A DNA stretch of 64,000 nt. Origin: Sporosarcina psychrophila. Its GTDB lineage: Bacteria; Bacillota; Bacilli; Bacillales_A; Planococcaceae. The position numbers and the translations under genes were made by a program. The stretch's first letter is position 1, and each line of letters starts with the position of its first letter. The notes below the pieces were generated by a model. The model saw only the letters and a list, made by a program, of their open reading frames with translations, searched no databases and was not told the DNA's origin. Location: contig NZ_CP014616.1 in the NCBI RefSeq assembly GCF_001590685.1, forward strand, positions 2,665,001 to 2,729,000. Direction: 5' to 3'. Below are positions 10,357 through 18,648 of the stretch, in pieces.

Positions 10357-10682
10357 CACAATCCAGCTCCTCTCGTAAACGCATTGATCCAATCAGACAT
10401 AAAAGCACCTTTAGCTTTCAAGTCCCATCGTGGGCCAGTCCCTGGCGTCGTGTAATTGTGCATGTACATGTAAAACAATTTGTTCGAATACGGCGTGTTG
10501 TAATTGATTCCACCGCCGTCAATGTCGATAGTGGCAGTCATCCGCAAGGCACCGCTGAGCATCGGGATGAATTGATCCATATCAGCCATCGCTTGGTTAG
10601 CCAAAGCATAACGACCACGATTCATGGCTTCTTGACTAATCCGAGCCTTTACTCCATCTAAATTGATTGTTACGCGAGTCAT
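10356..10682 (-). CDS. Minor capsid protein 2-like (HK97 gp10-type neck protein)
   Basis: 108-residue protein beginning 'MTRVTINLDGVKARI', with a 'PYSNKLFYMYMHNYTTPGT' segment that matches the minor capsid / gp10-like neck family. It overlaps its neighbours at both ends, consistent with tightly coupled head-tail joining genes. Confidence 0.7.
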   Translation of the reverse strand: MTRVTINLDGVKARISQEAMNRGRYALANQAMADMDQFIPMLSGALRMTATIDIDGGGINYNTPYSNKLFYMYMHNYTTPGTGPRWDLKAKGAFMSDWINAFTRGAGL

Positions 10683-11020
10683 CAGACCACCTCTAATTCG
10701 TACGAATAAATGGTGGTGCTGTAGGCTTCGTGTATCGGAATGACTTTCGTCACCACATGTTCGTTACCGTCGTATTCAAGTACAGATTGCGCCTTAAATA
10801 TAGGCAAAGGTGTCGTCATGCCCTCGTAACAAAAAACAACCGCATTATACAGCAGTTGTTTACCGGACGTCGTGGACGAATATGCCGCCCCTCTGTCAAT
10901 ACGACAACGTTCAATCAAGACAGGATCTGCGTAGATGGGTTCGGACCAATTATTTTCGCCCGCATACTCTTTGTACACGAATGAATCTATACAAAATTTA
11001 GCTGGTGGTTTAGGCATCAT
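10682..11020 (-). CDS. Minor capsid protein 1-like / head closure protein
   Basis: 112-residue beta-rich protein of the putative minor capsid protein family found third in the connector cluster. Head closure is inferred from order: adaptor, this gene, gp10-like, terminator. The ATG overlaps the stop of the upstream adaptor gene. Confidence 0.65.
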   Translation of the reverse strand: MMPKPPAKFCIDSFVYKEYAGENNWSEPIYADPVLIERCRIDRGAAYSSTTSGKQLLYNAVVFCYEGMTTPLPIFKAQSVLEYDGNEHVVTKVIPIHEAYSTTIYSYELEVV

Positions 11021-11421
11021 CGCGACATCACACCAATCCCTGTGTAGAGGAGCCCCGTTCCATTCAAGTAAATGAATACTTCCTCCGCCGCAATCGGCTT
11101 ACTTTCATTTGCTCCGCCGGGATTGTATCGACTTGCATTGGATACACTCGTGCGACCCGCTGAAAACGATTGTGGCGAGTTGTTGATGCCCTCGAATGTA
11201 GTGGCACCCAACTCGTTAAAGTATTCAATTTGACAGGCAACCGCTTTTTTGAATTTATTTCGTCTGAACGGAATATCCGTTTCCAATACGTTCAATTGAT
11301 AAAAATCACTAGTGACGTTATCCAGCACATCACTTGCCCGGATTAGCAACCTATTAAATTCGATTTCATCTACTTCAGCAAAGAGATAACTCATGTATTC
11401 GCTATACGTTAAATATGGCAT
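11017..11421 (-). CDS. Head-tail connector (adaptor) protein
   Basis: 134-residue protein, the first connector gene downstream of the capsid. The helical N-terminus ('EVDEIEFNRLLIRASDVLDN'), a central 'FKKAVACQIEYFNELG' helix and a small domain at the C-terminus fit the gp6/gp15-type adaptor that docks on the portal. Confidence 0.7.
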   Translation of the reverse strand: MPYLTYSEYMSYLFAEVDEIEFNRLLIRASDVLDNVTSDFYQLNVLETDIPFRRNKFKKAVACQIEYFNELGATTFEGINNSPQSFSAGRTSVSNASRYNPGGANESKPIAAEEVFIYLNGTGLLYTGIGVMSR

Positions 11422-11433
11422 ACAATCACCGCC

Positions 11434-11682
11434 TTACTTTTTGGGTGTTTCTGCTTTTTTAGCTGCAGCTTCAAGTTCTTTCACTTTTGCTTTAAGCGCT
11501 TCGTTTTCATCAATGACTTTGTTGTATTCAGGGAGTGATACGTTACGACCACCAGTAGCTCGTTTAACTACATTTCCATCTTCATCGATTTGATCGTAGC
11601 CTTGGTTTAGAAAGCCTACCAATCGATCTGTTTCCACATGTAGAATACGGTTTTTCTTTCGGATTTTCACTGCGTTACTCAT
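11434..11682 (-). CDS. Small hypothetical head-region protein
   Basis: 82-residue Lys/Glu-rich protein between capsid and adaptor genes. The C-terminal half is predicted coiled coil (repeated Ala/Lys/Glu). Genes in this slot are common in Gram-positive siphophages but I do not recognise a function. Confidence 0.55.
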   Translation of the reverse strand: MSNAVKIRKKNRILHVETDRLVGFLNQGYDQIDEDGNVVKRATGGRNVSLPEYNKVIDENEALKAKVKELEAAAKKAETPKK

Positions 11683-11712
11683 TCGATTACCTCCAAGTTA
11701 ATAATTAATGAA

Positions 11713-11730
11713 AGGGGCAATTAAGCCCCT
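11713..11730 (-). terminator. Hairpin after the major capsid gene
   Basis: AGGGGC-TTAATT-GCCCCT on the minus strand, followed only by TTTCATT. The stem is strong but the T-run is short, so it may be a partial terminator or an mRNA-stabilising hairpin for capsid message. Confidence 0.45.
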
Positions 11731-11734
11731 TAGG

Positions 11735-12625
11735 TCATGCTTCTACGTTGAACATGATTCCTGGTACTTTCTTTTCTACCACGAACAAATCCCAATATGC
11801 GCGCTCGTAATACAGATATTTACCGCCAGTTGTAGCAGACGGTTCATCCAAACTCACGAAATCATATTTGTGTGGCGTGATTACTGACAACGGATGCACA
11901 AGAATCATATTGATTTGTTTTGCTGCCGCATCCACGACTGCCCCATCAGTAAAGTTGTACGCTGTTTTCATACGAGAAGACGGAACCATTGTGATAGCAA
12001 CGTCATCTAGTGAGTAGATATTACGATTAACGTTTCCAGAGTTACCCGCGACATCAATTGACCGCTGAATTTTATCCGCTTGCTTCAATAACTTATTGAC
12101 AGCAGGCGTCACGTAAAGAATACGTCCGCTTTGCGGGACTTCAGCATCATCCATTTCCATCATGAATGTGTCGAATGCGTCTAGGACGTTCGATAATGTT
12201 AGTGCAGTGTCGTCAACTACGCCGCCATATGTCCCAAATTCAGAAAACAATTTTGACGCCGCGTACTTGTCCATTTCAGGTAACTTTTCTTCATCATTGA
12301 AAACACGCGTGATGTTAGCAATTGATAGAGCGAGGTTCGTTTCGTCAATATCCATTGGATCTACCAATGTGCGGAATTCACGGTCATGTTCAATTGTTTT
12401 CGGCTCCCAATCGTTATCAGCACGACGTGTGAAGGAACCAACTACATCGCGGTCTACATCTACATAGCCACCTACTGTGATACGCGGGATTTGGATTGTT
12501 TTTGCACTCGTCCATTTGATGTTCGCGTTGTTTGCTGTGTTGAAAAGTGCGTTAAACGATAATCCTTGTGTGAATTTTTGTTGTAAAGCTTGAAGATATT
12601 GCTGTGCATAGTTGACTGTAGCCAT
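11735..12625 (-). CDS. Major capsid protein
   Basis: 296-residue protein immediately after the scaffold gene, the conserved position of the major head protein. Features typical of the Gram-positive siphophage HK97-fold group include 'ATVNYAQQYLQALQQKF' at the start, 'IQIPRITVGGYVDVDR', and 'VHPLSVITPHKYDFVSLDEP' near residue 240. Flanked by a hairpin downstream. Confidence 0.9.
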   Translation of the reverse strand: MATVNYAQQYLQALQQKFTQGLSFNALFNTANNANIKWTSAKTIQIPRITVGGYVDVDRDVVGSFTRRADNDWEPKTIEHDREFRTLVDPMDIDETNLALSIANITRVFNDEEKLPEMDKYAASKLFSEFGTYGGVVDDTALTLSNVLDAFDTFMMEMDDAEVPQSGRILYVTPAVNKLLKQADKIQRSIDVAGNSGNVNRNIYSLDDVAITMVPSSRMKTAYNFTDGAVVDAAAKQINMILVHPLSVITPHKYDFVSLDEPSATTGGKYLYYERAYWDLFVVEKKVPGIMFNVEA

Positions 12626-12651
12626 TAATAATCACTCCTATTTCCTATTTT

Positions 12652-13302
12652 TTATTGTTTGAATGCTGCTAACCACTTATCTGCATCAGATGGTGGTTGC
12701 GTTTGGTGTTGGCCATTCGAAAATTTCGGTTTAGAATCTCCCGTTTCTTCTTGTGCCGCTTGTGCAAAATGAGGATACTTTTCAACGACAGCTGCAATAG
12801 CCGCATCCATATCCACTTCATCACTTAGCATCGTCTTGGCTAAAGTCACCACGTCTGGCACACTATCGGCTAATACGCCTGCTTTAACGGCTGATAATTG
12901 CGCTTTAAGTGTCTGATTTTCAGTGAGCATTGATTCCTTTTCAGTTTCCAGCGCTTTCATTGATTCAGCTTGCCTTTCAGCTTCTGTCTTTTGCTCATCC
13001 TGCCAAGTGCGGAACTTTTCGAGACCATCTTTTGCGCTGTCAAAGTCCTCAATTCCGAGTTTCTTCAACAGTTTTTCTTGCGCCGTTTTACTTTCACGGG
13101 CAATGAGATTATTGACATCGTCTTGCGTGAACGTCTTGCTGTCCCCTGGTGGTGTTTGGTCGCCTGTACCCGTTTGTTGTTGCTGTTGATTGTCAGTTTG
13201 TTGTTCTCCCCCAATTTGTTCTGGTGGTGTCTGGTCACCGCTGCTTCCGCCACCTGTATCGGCAGAAAAGAATTGAATTGGTAATCGTAATAAATTAAAC
13301 AT
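12652..13302 (-). CDS. Capsid scaffolding protein (DUF4355-like)
   Basis: 216-residue protein with a Gln/Thr/Pro-rich disordered N-terminus (~15-55), a long helical middle (~60-150) and a basic C-terminus ending 'DKWLAAFKQ'. This matches phage scaffold proteins of the DUF4355/GP20 type, which line the procapsid and bind capsid through the C-terminus. It lies immediately upstream of the capsid gene. Confidence 0.8.
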   Translation of the reverse strand: MFNLLRLPIQFFSADTGGGSSGDQTPPEQIGGEQQTDNQQQQQTGTGDQTPPGDSKTFTQDDVNNLIARESKTAQEKLLKKLGIEDFDSAKDGLEKFRTWQDEQKTEAERQAESMKALETEKESMLTENQTLKAQLSAVKAGVLADSVPDVVTLAKTMLSDEVDMDAAIAAVVEKYPHFAQAAQEETGDSKPKFSNGQHQTQPPSDADKWLAAFKQ

Positions 13303-13370
13303 ATATAGTTCCCTCCAATTATGGATAGTGTTTTCCTTCCATTCTTTATAGCGTCTATGGATAAAGACAA

Positions 13371-13394
13371 AATAAAAACACCCTCATAGGAGTG
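13371..13394 (-). terminator. Terminator between accessory island and scaffold gene
   Basis: Minus-strand hairpin (CACTC with GGGTG arms, short loop) followed by TTTTTATTTT. It closes the accessory segment at 13.4-14.5 kb and separates it from the scaffold-capsid genes. Confidence 0.5.
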
Positions 13395-13405
13395 CTAGAT
13401 TAATT

Positions 13406-13615
13406 TTATTCATTTCGTGCGACTGAAGCATTTGCCCACATTACAGTTGTTTCTAAATTAGTCATAGCGAGCGATTTTTCACGGCTGTTAGGACACTCTT
13501 TTTCGATTAGATATGCGAGCTCCTTCGCCTTTTCACGAATAGCAGTATACTTTTCGGGTTGTCCCACTTTTGGAGAATGATATTTAAAGTTGTTTTCAAT
13601 TTGCGGATTTTCCAT
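13406..13615 (-). CDS. Acb2/Tad1-hairpin-like small protein (candidate anti-defence sponge)
   Basis: 69-residue all-helical protein. A helix 'YTAIREKAKELAYLIEKECP' is followed by 'NSREKSLAMTNLETTVMWAN' and a short 'SVARNE' tail. I recognise this as the small phage family described as the Acb2/Tad1 hairpin domain, whose characterised members are oligomeric sponges binding cyclic oligonucleotides (anti-CBASS) or gcADPR (anti-Thoeris). The TAA of the upstream Tad2-like gene overlaps its ATG (TAATG), so the two are translationally coupled. Family match is from memory of the pattern; ligand unknown. Confidence 0.6.
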   Translation of the reverse strand: MENPQIENNFKYHSPKVGQPEKYTAIREKAKELAYLIEKECPNSREKSLAMTNLETTVMWANASVARNE

Positions 13616-13974
13616 TATTCAACTACCTCCCAATCTACTGCAAGAATATCAGTCTGAGAAGCTAACCAAGGCACTAGCTTGTCATCCGTCGTTTTCATAG
13701 CAATGAATGGGGACGCTTCTAAATATACGAATGGGTCTGGCGACGCACTCTTAATATTGCCACCCCATGAATCTACTTGCCACAACCACATCCCTTTACC
13801 ATTCCAACCTTTACGAGCTACTCTTAACCCCTCTTTCAAGAAAGTTAATGCTGCACCGAAATTCAATTCCGCTTTAGATTTAATCTTTTCTTCAAAAATT
13901 AGACCGATAACACCAGTATCAATCATAGTTTTTTCACATGCTTCACATAACTGACAACCTGCAAAACTACCCAT
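13615..13974 (-). CDS. Tad2-like (DUF2829) anti-Thoeris protein
   Basis: 119-residue protein. From residue ~39 it carries the DUF2829 signature: 'FGAALTFLKEGLRVARKGWN', 'GMWLWQV', 'PFIAMKTTDDKLVPWLASQT' and a terminal 'ILAVDWEVV'. Tad2, the Thoeris anti-defence protein that sequesters gcADPR signal molecules, is a DUF2829 protein. Unusually, there is a ~38-residue N-terminal extension with a Cys cluster (C-x2-C-x2-C). The ATG at 13974 has an AAAGGAA site about 12 nt upstream. Sits in a late-gene accessory island between minor head protein and scaffold. Confidence 0.8.
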   Translation of the reverse strand: MGSFAGCQLCEACEKTMIDTGVIGLIFEEKIKSKAELNFGAALTFLKEGLRVARKGWNGKGMWLWQVDSWGGNIKSASPDPFVYLEASPFIAMKTTDDKLVPWLASQTDILAVDWEVVE

Positions 13975-14047
13975 CGTTTACACCATTCCTTTTCATTTCA
14001 TTTAGCTACATAACGGAATAGCCAACCGAGATATGGACCACTTCCTT

Positions 14048-14194
14048 TCATTCGACTTCCATAGTCTCAATTATTCTAAAGCCTTTTTCTTTCCTAACTT
14101 CTTCTGCTTTTTCTTTCGAAAATTAACATCCAACAACCGCGTCTTTGTGAGGGTGGTCACATATCAGCTCACGCACTACATAAACTTTTGTCAT
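14048..14194 (-). pseudogene. Small phage gene interrupted by an in-frame TAA
   Basis: A well-placed ATG (AAAGGGGAAATCA upstream) opens a 49-codon frame reading 'MTKVYVVRELICDHPHKDAV' then TAA at 14123-14125 and, in the same frame, 'FSKEKAEEVRKEKGFRIIET' to a TGA. Both halves look like one small phage protein of the kind '...VVGVFS.EKAEE...' found in many Gram-positive phages. The simplest reading is a nonsense mutation. Confidence 0.6.
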
Positions 14195-14254
14195 ATTGAT
14201 TTCCCCTTTCAACGCATAGAAAAAAGCCACCCGCCAGGATGACTTTTAAAATCA

Positions 14255-14461
14255 CTAAATGTTATATACTTCTAATGTTCCATTACAACTTGGGCAAGGT
14301 TCTTCTCCTATTTCTCTACCGCTCACCGTAACGTTTCTGGTACTTGCGACAGGACCACCACGGTAATGTGTAGCTTCACTGATTGGTGGGTCAAATCGAT
14401 TGATTTCCTTGCCAGTACCTTCGCAATGAGGGCATAGAATTTTATTGAGTTTAGCAGTCAT
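14255..14461 (-). CDS. Small zinc-knuckle protein
   Basis: 68-residue protein with two Cys pairs: 'CPHCEGTGKE' near the N-terminus and 'CPSCNGT' near the C-terminus, reminiscent of DnaJ-type zinc centres. Start chosen at ATG 14461 (GGGAGGAAACGTTG upstream). Function unknown; part of the accessory island. Confidence 0.6.
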   Translation of the reverse strand: MTAKLNKILCPHCEGTGKEINRFDPPISEATHYRGGPVASTRNVTVSGREIGEEPCPSCNGTLEVYNI

Positions 14462-14476
14462 CAACGTTTCCTCCCG

Positions 14477-15601
14477 TCAGAATACCTTTTCCTTATCATA
14501 CCTTCTAGGTAACTTGTTTTCACTTATGAACTCACGAATATCAGCTTGTCTCGACCTAACAAGATTCTTATACTTTTGGATTGTATCGGTATCACCAACT
14601 GTTTCAGCAAGATTAAGCGACCGTTTAGCCCTCTTAATCTGACGTTCATAACCCCGTTGTTGTTGAACGACCTTACCGCGCTTATACGCTTCCTGTGGAT
14701 CGTATTGAATCTGGTTGTTGGTGTTCGCGCCTTCAATAAATGGATAGAGGATGTGCCGACAATTTACACCACGTATTCCTCCAGGAGTTCCGTACCCGAA
14801 ATCATAAATACTTGGGTAATCGGGATGCCCGGATGGTTGACTCATAGAAGCGACTTTCCCCTGAATCATTGAGCAAGCTTCACGAGCGTCTGCATAGCTA
14901 TTCACCAGCACCAAATCAACACCATAGTCATCTATCCTAGATAGCCGCAACTCATTGTAAGTATTGTTCACTGTCGAACGAATAACGGTGTCTGCGTAGC
15001 GCTCCATGGTCCATACGTTGCCACCCTTATCGATGAACGAAGTTTCAATCCCTTTATTGCCCCACTTAACAACTGTTTCTGCAACTGCTTGATTAATCGT
15101 CTTCGTACCGGCCAGAACTTTTGAAGTCGTTTCTTCAATGATTTTCCGGTACATGCGAGTGACTGAACCCTCGCCATAATTAGTAGATATGAGCGTCTGA
15201 TTCACAAAGTTATCAATCTGCAAAAACGTCTGTTTTACAAAACTCTCAAGCACCTTATCAATTTGAGTAGGTAAAGGCAGCTTCTTTTTAACGCTTTTCA
15301 ACTCTTCATCAATGCCCTCGATTGTCTTAAATCCAACATCGCCGACCGCTTGACGAATAGCATCAGCAGATAACCCTGTAGCCTTTGATAGTTCGGCAAT
15401 CGTATCAGCATTAAGCATTCGTAACTGCTGCATCTTTTCAACTTGCCACTGCAATACGTAGTCTTTTCCGAGTTCTGGTGGTGTTTTTAATCTCTTAGCA
15501 ATCATCTGAAAGATTTCATCTTCGAGCGCGACATAGATATCAGTTACCTGGGATGTGTACATATTTAATTGATGTGGAGTGATTTTTGGACGTTCAGCCA
15601 T
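14477..15601 (-). CDS. Phage minor head protein (Phage_min_cap2-like)
   Basis: 374-residue protein of the minor capsid / head morphogenesis family (SPP1 gp7-like). Mostly helical, with the diagnostic 'GGIRGVNCRHILYPF' motif around residue 285 and a basic helical C-terminus. It follows portal, as usual, and is probably packaged or assists assembly. Confidence 0.85.
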   Translation of the reverse strand: MAERPKITPHQLNMYTSQVTDIYVALEDEIFQMIAKRLKTPPELGKDYVLQWQVEKMQQLRMLNADTIAELSKATGLSADAIRQAVGDVGFKTIEGIDEELKSVKKKLPLPTQIDKVLESFVKQTFLQIDNFVNQTLISTNYGEGSVTRMYRKIIEETTSKVLAGTKTINQAVAETVVKWGNKGIETSFIDKGGNVWTMERYADTVIRSTVNNTYNELRLSRIDDYGVDLVLVNSYADAREACSMIQGKVASMSQPSGHPDYPSIYDFGYGTPGGIRGVNCRHILYPFIEGANTNNQIQYDPQEAYKRGKVVQQQRGYERQIKRAKRSLNLAETVGDTDTIQKYKNLVRSRQADIREFISENKLPRRYDKEKVF

Positions 15602-15605
15602 TCAA

Positions 15606-15827
15606 TCACCGGCTTTCTTCTAGCTTTTTTCTCCAATGCCACAATTTAAAGAAAACACCTTTGATCACTTTTGATCGCCGTTCGCCATCCGCAAGTTTAA
15701 AAGTCTTAACGCCGCCGAAATGTAGAGATGGACTACTCATAATGCCGAATTTATGAAGCAAATACCTTTTCGTTCCATTTATGTAGCATCTCTTCTGCCA
15801 CTTGTACTCTTTTATGAACTGTTTCAT
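15606..15827 (-). CDS. Small basic hypothetical protein
   Basis: 73-residue Lys/Arg-rich protein between portal and minor head genes. Start taken at ATG 15827 with AGGGAGTGATT upstream. No family recognised. Its compact position and coupling suggest a real phage gene. Confidence 0.5.
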   Translation of the reverse strand: MKQFIKEYKWQKRCYINGTKRYLLHKFGIMSSPSLHFGGVKTFKLADGERRSKVIKGVFFKLWHWRKKLEESR

Positions 15828-15831
15828 ATAA

Positions 15832-17325
15832 TCACTCCCTCTCGCCAAACAAGCTGATTTCACTCTTAATATGTTTCATTTCCGGTGACTGGCGCCGTTC
15901 TTCATTGAAAATCTCCTGCAAAAGCATGTCAGCCTCTTCATCAGTCAATCCGTGCAACTTCATGATTGCTTTCTTCTTCGACGTAAGACCACCAGCCACC
16001 AACTGCATCTGCTCAATAATATCAGCGGCGTTGTCCTGTGCAATCGAGTCATCGAAAGTAACGGTAACCTCATAGCCATCTGCCGGGCGACTAAACACAT
16101 CGTATAACTCAGCCAGTTGAACAATGACTTCGATAAGCTCCGTTAATCCGGCTTCAATCACGTTTTCATGTGACTGCTTGGTACGGAATGTTTTGGAGTT
16201 CTCACTTACAACTTCGGTTGCAGTTTTCATGCTCTTTCCGTCGAATGCAAATGATCCACTGCTGAATCCAGTCTGCATAGATAACAAATTGAGCAGTGAA
16301 TTGATTGCCGCAATATGTTCTTCGACGCGTAATTCAACGGTATTGTCATGGATTTTATTGTTATCCATATCTCCACTACCCATAGCTTGGTAAACTTCAT
16401 CGTCAGCATCGAAATACCGTTGCAATTGACCATGTTCATCCACCACTGATTTGACAGCAGATGCAGGTACGATGATTCTACGTTTACCTAGTCTGAATTC
16501 TCTTTGAAACGAATCATAAGCGATATCCAGTGTTTGTAATGTATCTAGCGCATTAGCGAAAATAGGTATACCTAAGGGACTTGTCATATCAATGTTATTA
16601 GCTATGTTTGGATGGAAGTAAACGAATAAGCTACGTTTCAGATTATCGATTGGAACTTTATCTTTCAAATCTGGATACAACATTGAAAGAGGCACTTTCT
16701 TTCCAAGGTCAGACGTGTTTTCACTTTCGTACAATTCGTTCTTGATGACATACGTTTTACCTTCCCACAGATGCCATTCAAGGTGCGTGTATGTCTTCTT
16801 ACCTTTTCTTGTTTGATTAGTGAACACCGCTTCGAGTATCCCCTCATTGTTCCATGAGACGGGGATGAAGCAATCCGCTGTGACATATGAAAGCTTTATT
16901 TGGTTGTCTTCGAAATATGGCTTAACGACCATGCCGCCAAGTGCGAATTGGTATTCCAAGTAACTCTGAAACTTCTTGGTGAATTTATTCTTTTTCAGTA
17001 ACTCATCAATATCTCCAGATAGTCCCTTATCGGAAATGTTGATTTCACAACGCTCATTGAAAATCAACGTAGCCATTTCTTCTGACAACACCTTAGGCAT
17101 GTTCAGTGTCGCCATACGCCGCTTCTTCCGTCCATTAATAGTTTGGTAATGGATATCATGCCAATCACTGAAATAGCCCTGGTATAAAGCTTTCCACATG
17201 TCGATTTGCTGATAAAACTTATCGTCGATTGGTATTGCTTTTATATCCGATACACTTTTGATGTTTTTAACAAGCCCCATTTTCTGCATCACCGCCTTTA
17301 ACTTCGAAATGATTCCTTTAAACAT
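15832..17325 (-). CDS. Portal protein (SPP1 gp6 type)
   Basis: 497-residue portal of the SPP1-gp6-like group; forms the dodecameric ring through which DNA enters and leaves the head. Recognisable elements include 'DDKFYQQIDMWKALYQGYFS', 'RRMATLNMPKVLSEEMATLI' and the 'GSFAFDGKSMKTATEV' segment around residue 355. Located between terminase and minor head genes; GAGGTGGTGAG ribosome site. Confidence 0.92.
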   Translation of the reverse strand: MFKGIISKLKAVMQKMGLVKNIKSVSDIKAIPIDDKFYQQIDMWKALYQGYFSDWHDIHYQTINGRKKRRMATLNMPKVLSEEMATLIFNERCEINISDKGLSGDIDELLKKNKFTKKFQSYLEYQFALGGMVVKPYFEDNQIKLSYVTADCFIPVSWNNEGILEAVFTNQTRKGKKTYTHLEWHLWEGKTYVIKNELYESENTSDLGKKVPLSMLYPDLKDKVPIDNLKRSLFVYFHPNIANNIDMTSPLGIPIFANALDTLQTLDIAYDSFQREFRLGKRRIIVPASAVKSVVDEHGQLQRYFDADDEVYQAMGSGDMDNNKIHDNTVELRVEEHIAAINSLLNLLSMQTGFSSGSFAFDGKSMKTATEVVSENSKTFRTKQSHENVIEAGLTELIEVIVQLAELYDVFSRPADGYEVTVTFDDSIAQDNAADIIEQMQLVAGGLTSKKKAIMKLHGLTDEEADMLLQEIFNEERRQSPEMKHIKSEISLFGERE

Positions 17326-17337
17326 TCACTCACCACC

Positions 17338-18648
17338 TCAGAATTTCAGTCCAAGCTTCTGCCTGTTGTCCATAACGTAATACTGGAACATATCGCAAGT
17401 ATGATCATCAATCTCGACTACCTTTGGATTAGCCGTTCTAAGTGAATCAGCATCCATCTGATATTTTCGATGCTCTTCAATAAAAACTTGATTGTTTGCT
17501 GTCTCTAAATAATAAAAACGACCTTGCGCTAACAGGTCGTAAACGTAATCGATCATATCTAGTTTTTTCCCCTTGGCAATCGGATTCAGTCTGATTCCAT
17601 GGTCTTTAAATAACTGATTGCGCAAGGCACCCTCTGCCGAGTCAATAGACGTCATATCTACTGGTTTTTTATACTGCTTTCTAACTTCATCTAGCCATTC
17701 TTTATACTCGTCCGACAGCTCGCTAGGCGCCTTCTTAACAACCTTGCCCGCCGGTGAATAGTAGTACGTATCCAACAGGATTACTTTTTTCTTAGCTGTT
17801 AATGCAAAAGCCCCGTGAGTAGTTGCCGACTGCTGATGCCCTGAATCTGTTGCGGTATCAATTAATATGACCGGATCATTATTTGGTAGCTCCTGCAACG
17901 GTTGGAAGTGGTTCATATTGTAGATATTGTCGCCCATTCCGATAACAAGACCGCCATACATCCAATTCCAATAGTCTTCATCATTCTCTTTGTAGTTATC
18001 AATCTTCTCTATCATCTGTTTCGATAAGAATCCTTTTTCATCGTCTAAATAAGTACTGTGATGCAAGAAGTAATTATCGCTACCAACTTTGCTATCTTTC
18101 CACTCATTTACCCATGAATAAGGGTTTCTAGGTGGATTGTAAGAGTAATAAACATTAACGTTCTTATCGCCTAAATCCTGACGAATGAACGTATCCTCAA
18201 CAACGTCAATATCTTCCACGCCTGCGAACTCAGCTAATTCCTCAAACCACAGCGCCATGTAATACCCTTGTGCAATATTCATCGACTTTAGCTTTAACGG
18301 ATCATCAACGCCGTGGAAATAGAAGCCTGTTTCTGTTCGCTTATGCTTGATAACCAATGGAGACTTGCCGAATATGAATTCATTCTGAACGCCTAACATA
18401 TAAATGGCCCATTTGATTTGCTCATATACGGAACCCGCAAGGTATTTACCGACTTTACGTAAGCAAACGACATTGCCCTGGTCGTCATTGAGGAAGTCGA
18501 TAACGAGTTTCAAACTGATAACAGATGACTTCATAGAAGAACGTCCACCACTCAATATGCTGTGTGGTTTGTCGTTCAACCAAAAGGAATAAAAATTTGT
18601 GTTAATCAAATCAAGAATGTTCACGACATTAGACTGAGGATTTGCCAT
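17338..18648 (-). CDS. terL: Terminase large subunit (PBSX type)
   Basis: 436-residue packaging motor. Residues 34-42 (GGRSSMKSS) are the Walker A-like loop, 131-141 (MALWFEELAEF) the Walker B region, and the C-terminal half has the RNase H-like nuclease with 'LIDTATDSG' and 'SIDSAEGALRNQ' acidic motifs. Start at ATG 18648 (GAGGAGGG spaced 6 nt); it overlaps the small-subunit gene by 20 nt. Confidence 0.93.
   Translation of the reverse strand: MANPQSNVVNILDLINTNFYSFWLNDKPHSILSGGRSSMKSSVISLKLVIDFLNDDQGNVVCLRKVGKYLAGSVYEQIKWAIYMLGVQNEFIFGKSPLVIKHKRTETGFYFHGVDDPLKLKSMNIAQGYYMALWFEELAEFAGVEDIDVVEDTFIRQDLGDKNVNVYYSYNPPRNPYSWVNEWKDSKVGSDNYFLHHSTYLDDEKGFLSKQMIEKIDNYKENDEDYWNWMYGGLVIGMGDNIYNMNHFQPLQELPNNDPVILIDTATDSGHQQSATTHGAFALTAKKKVILLDTYYYSPAGKVVKKAPSELSDEYKEWLDEVRKQYKKPVDMTSIDSAEGALRNQLFKDHGIRLNPIAKGKKLDMIDYVYDLLAQGRFYYLETANNQVFIEEHRKYQMDADSLRTANPKVVEIDDHTCDMFQYYVMDNRQKLGLKF

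Noticed and set aside
14033..14242. 69-codon + strand frame in the accessory island
   Set aside because: Phe-rich, no ribosome site; the minus strand holds the interrupted small gene with a good start.
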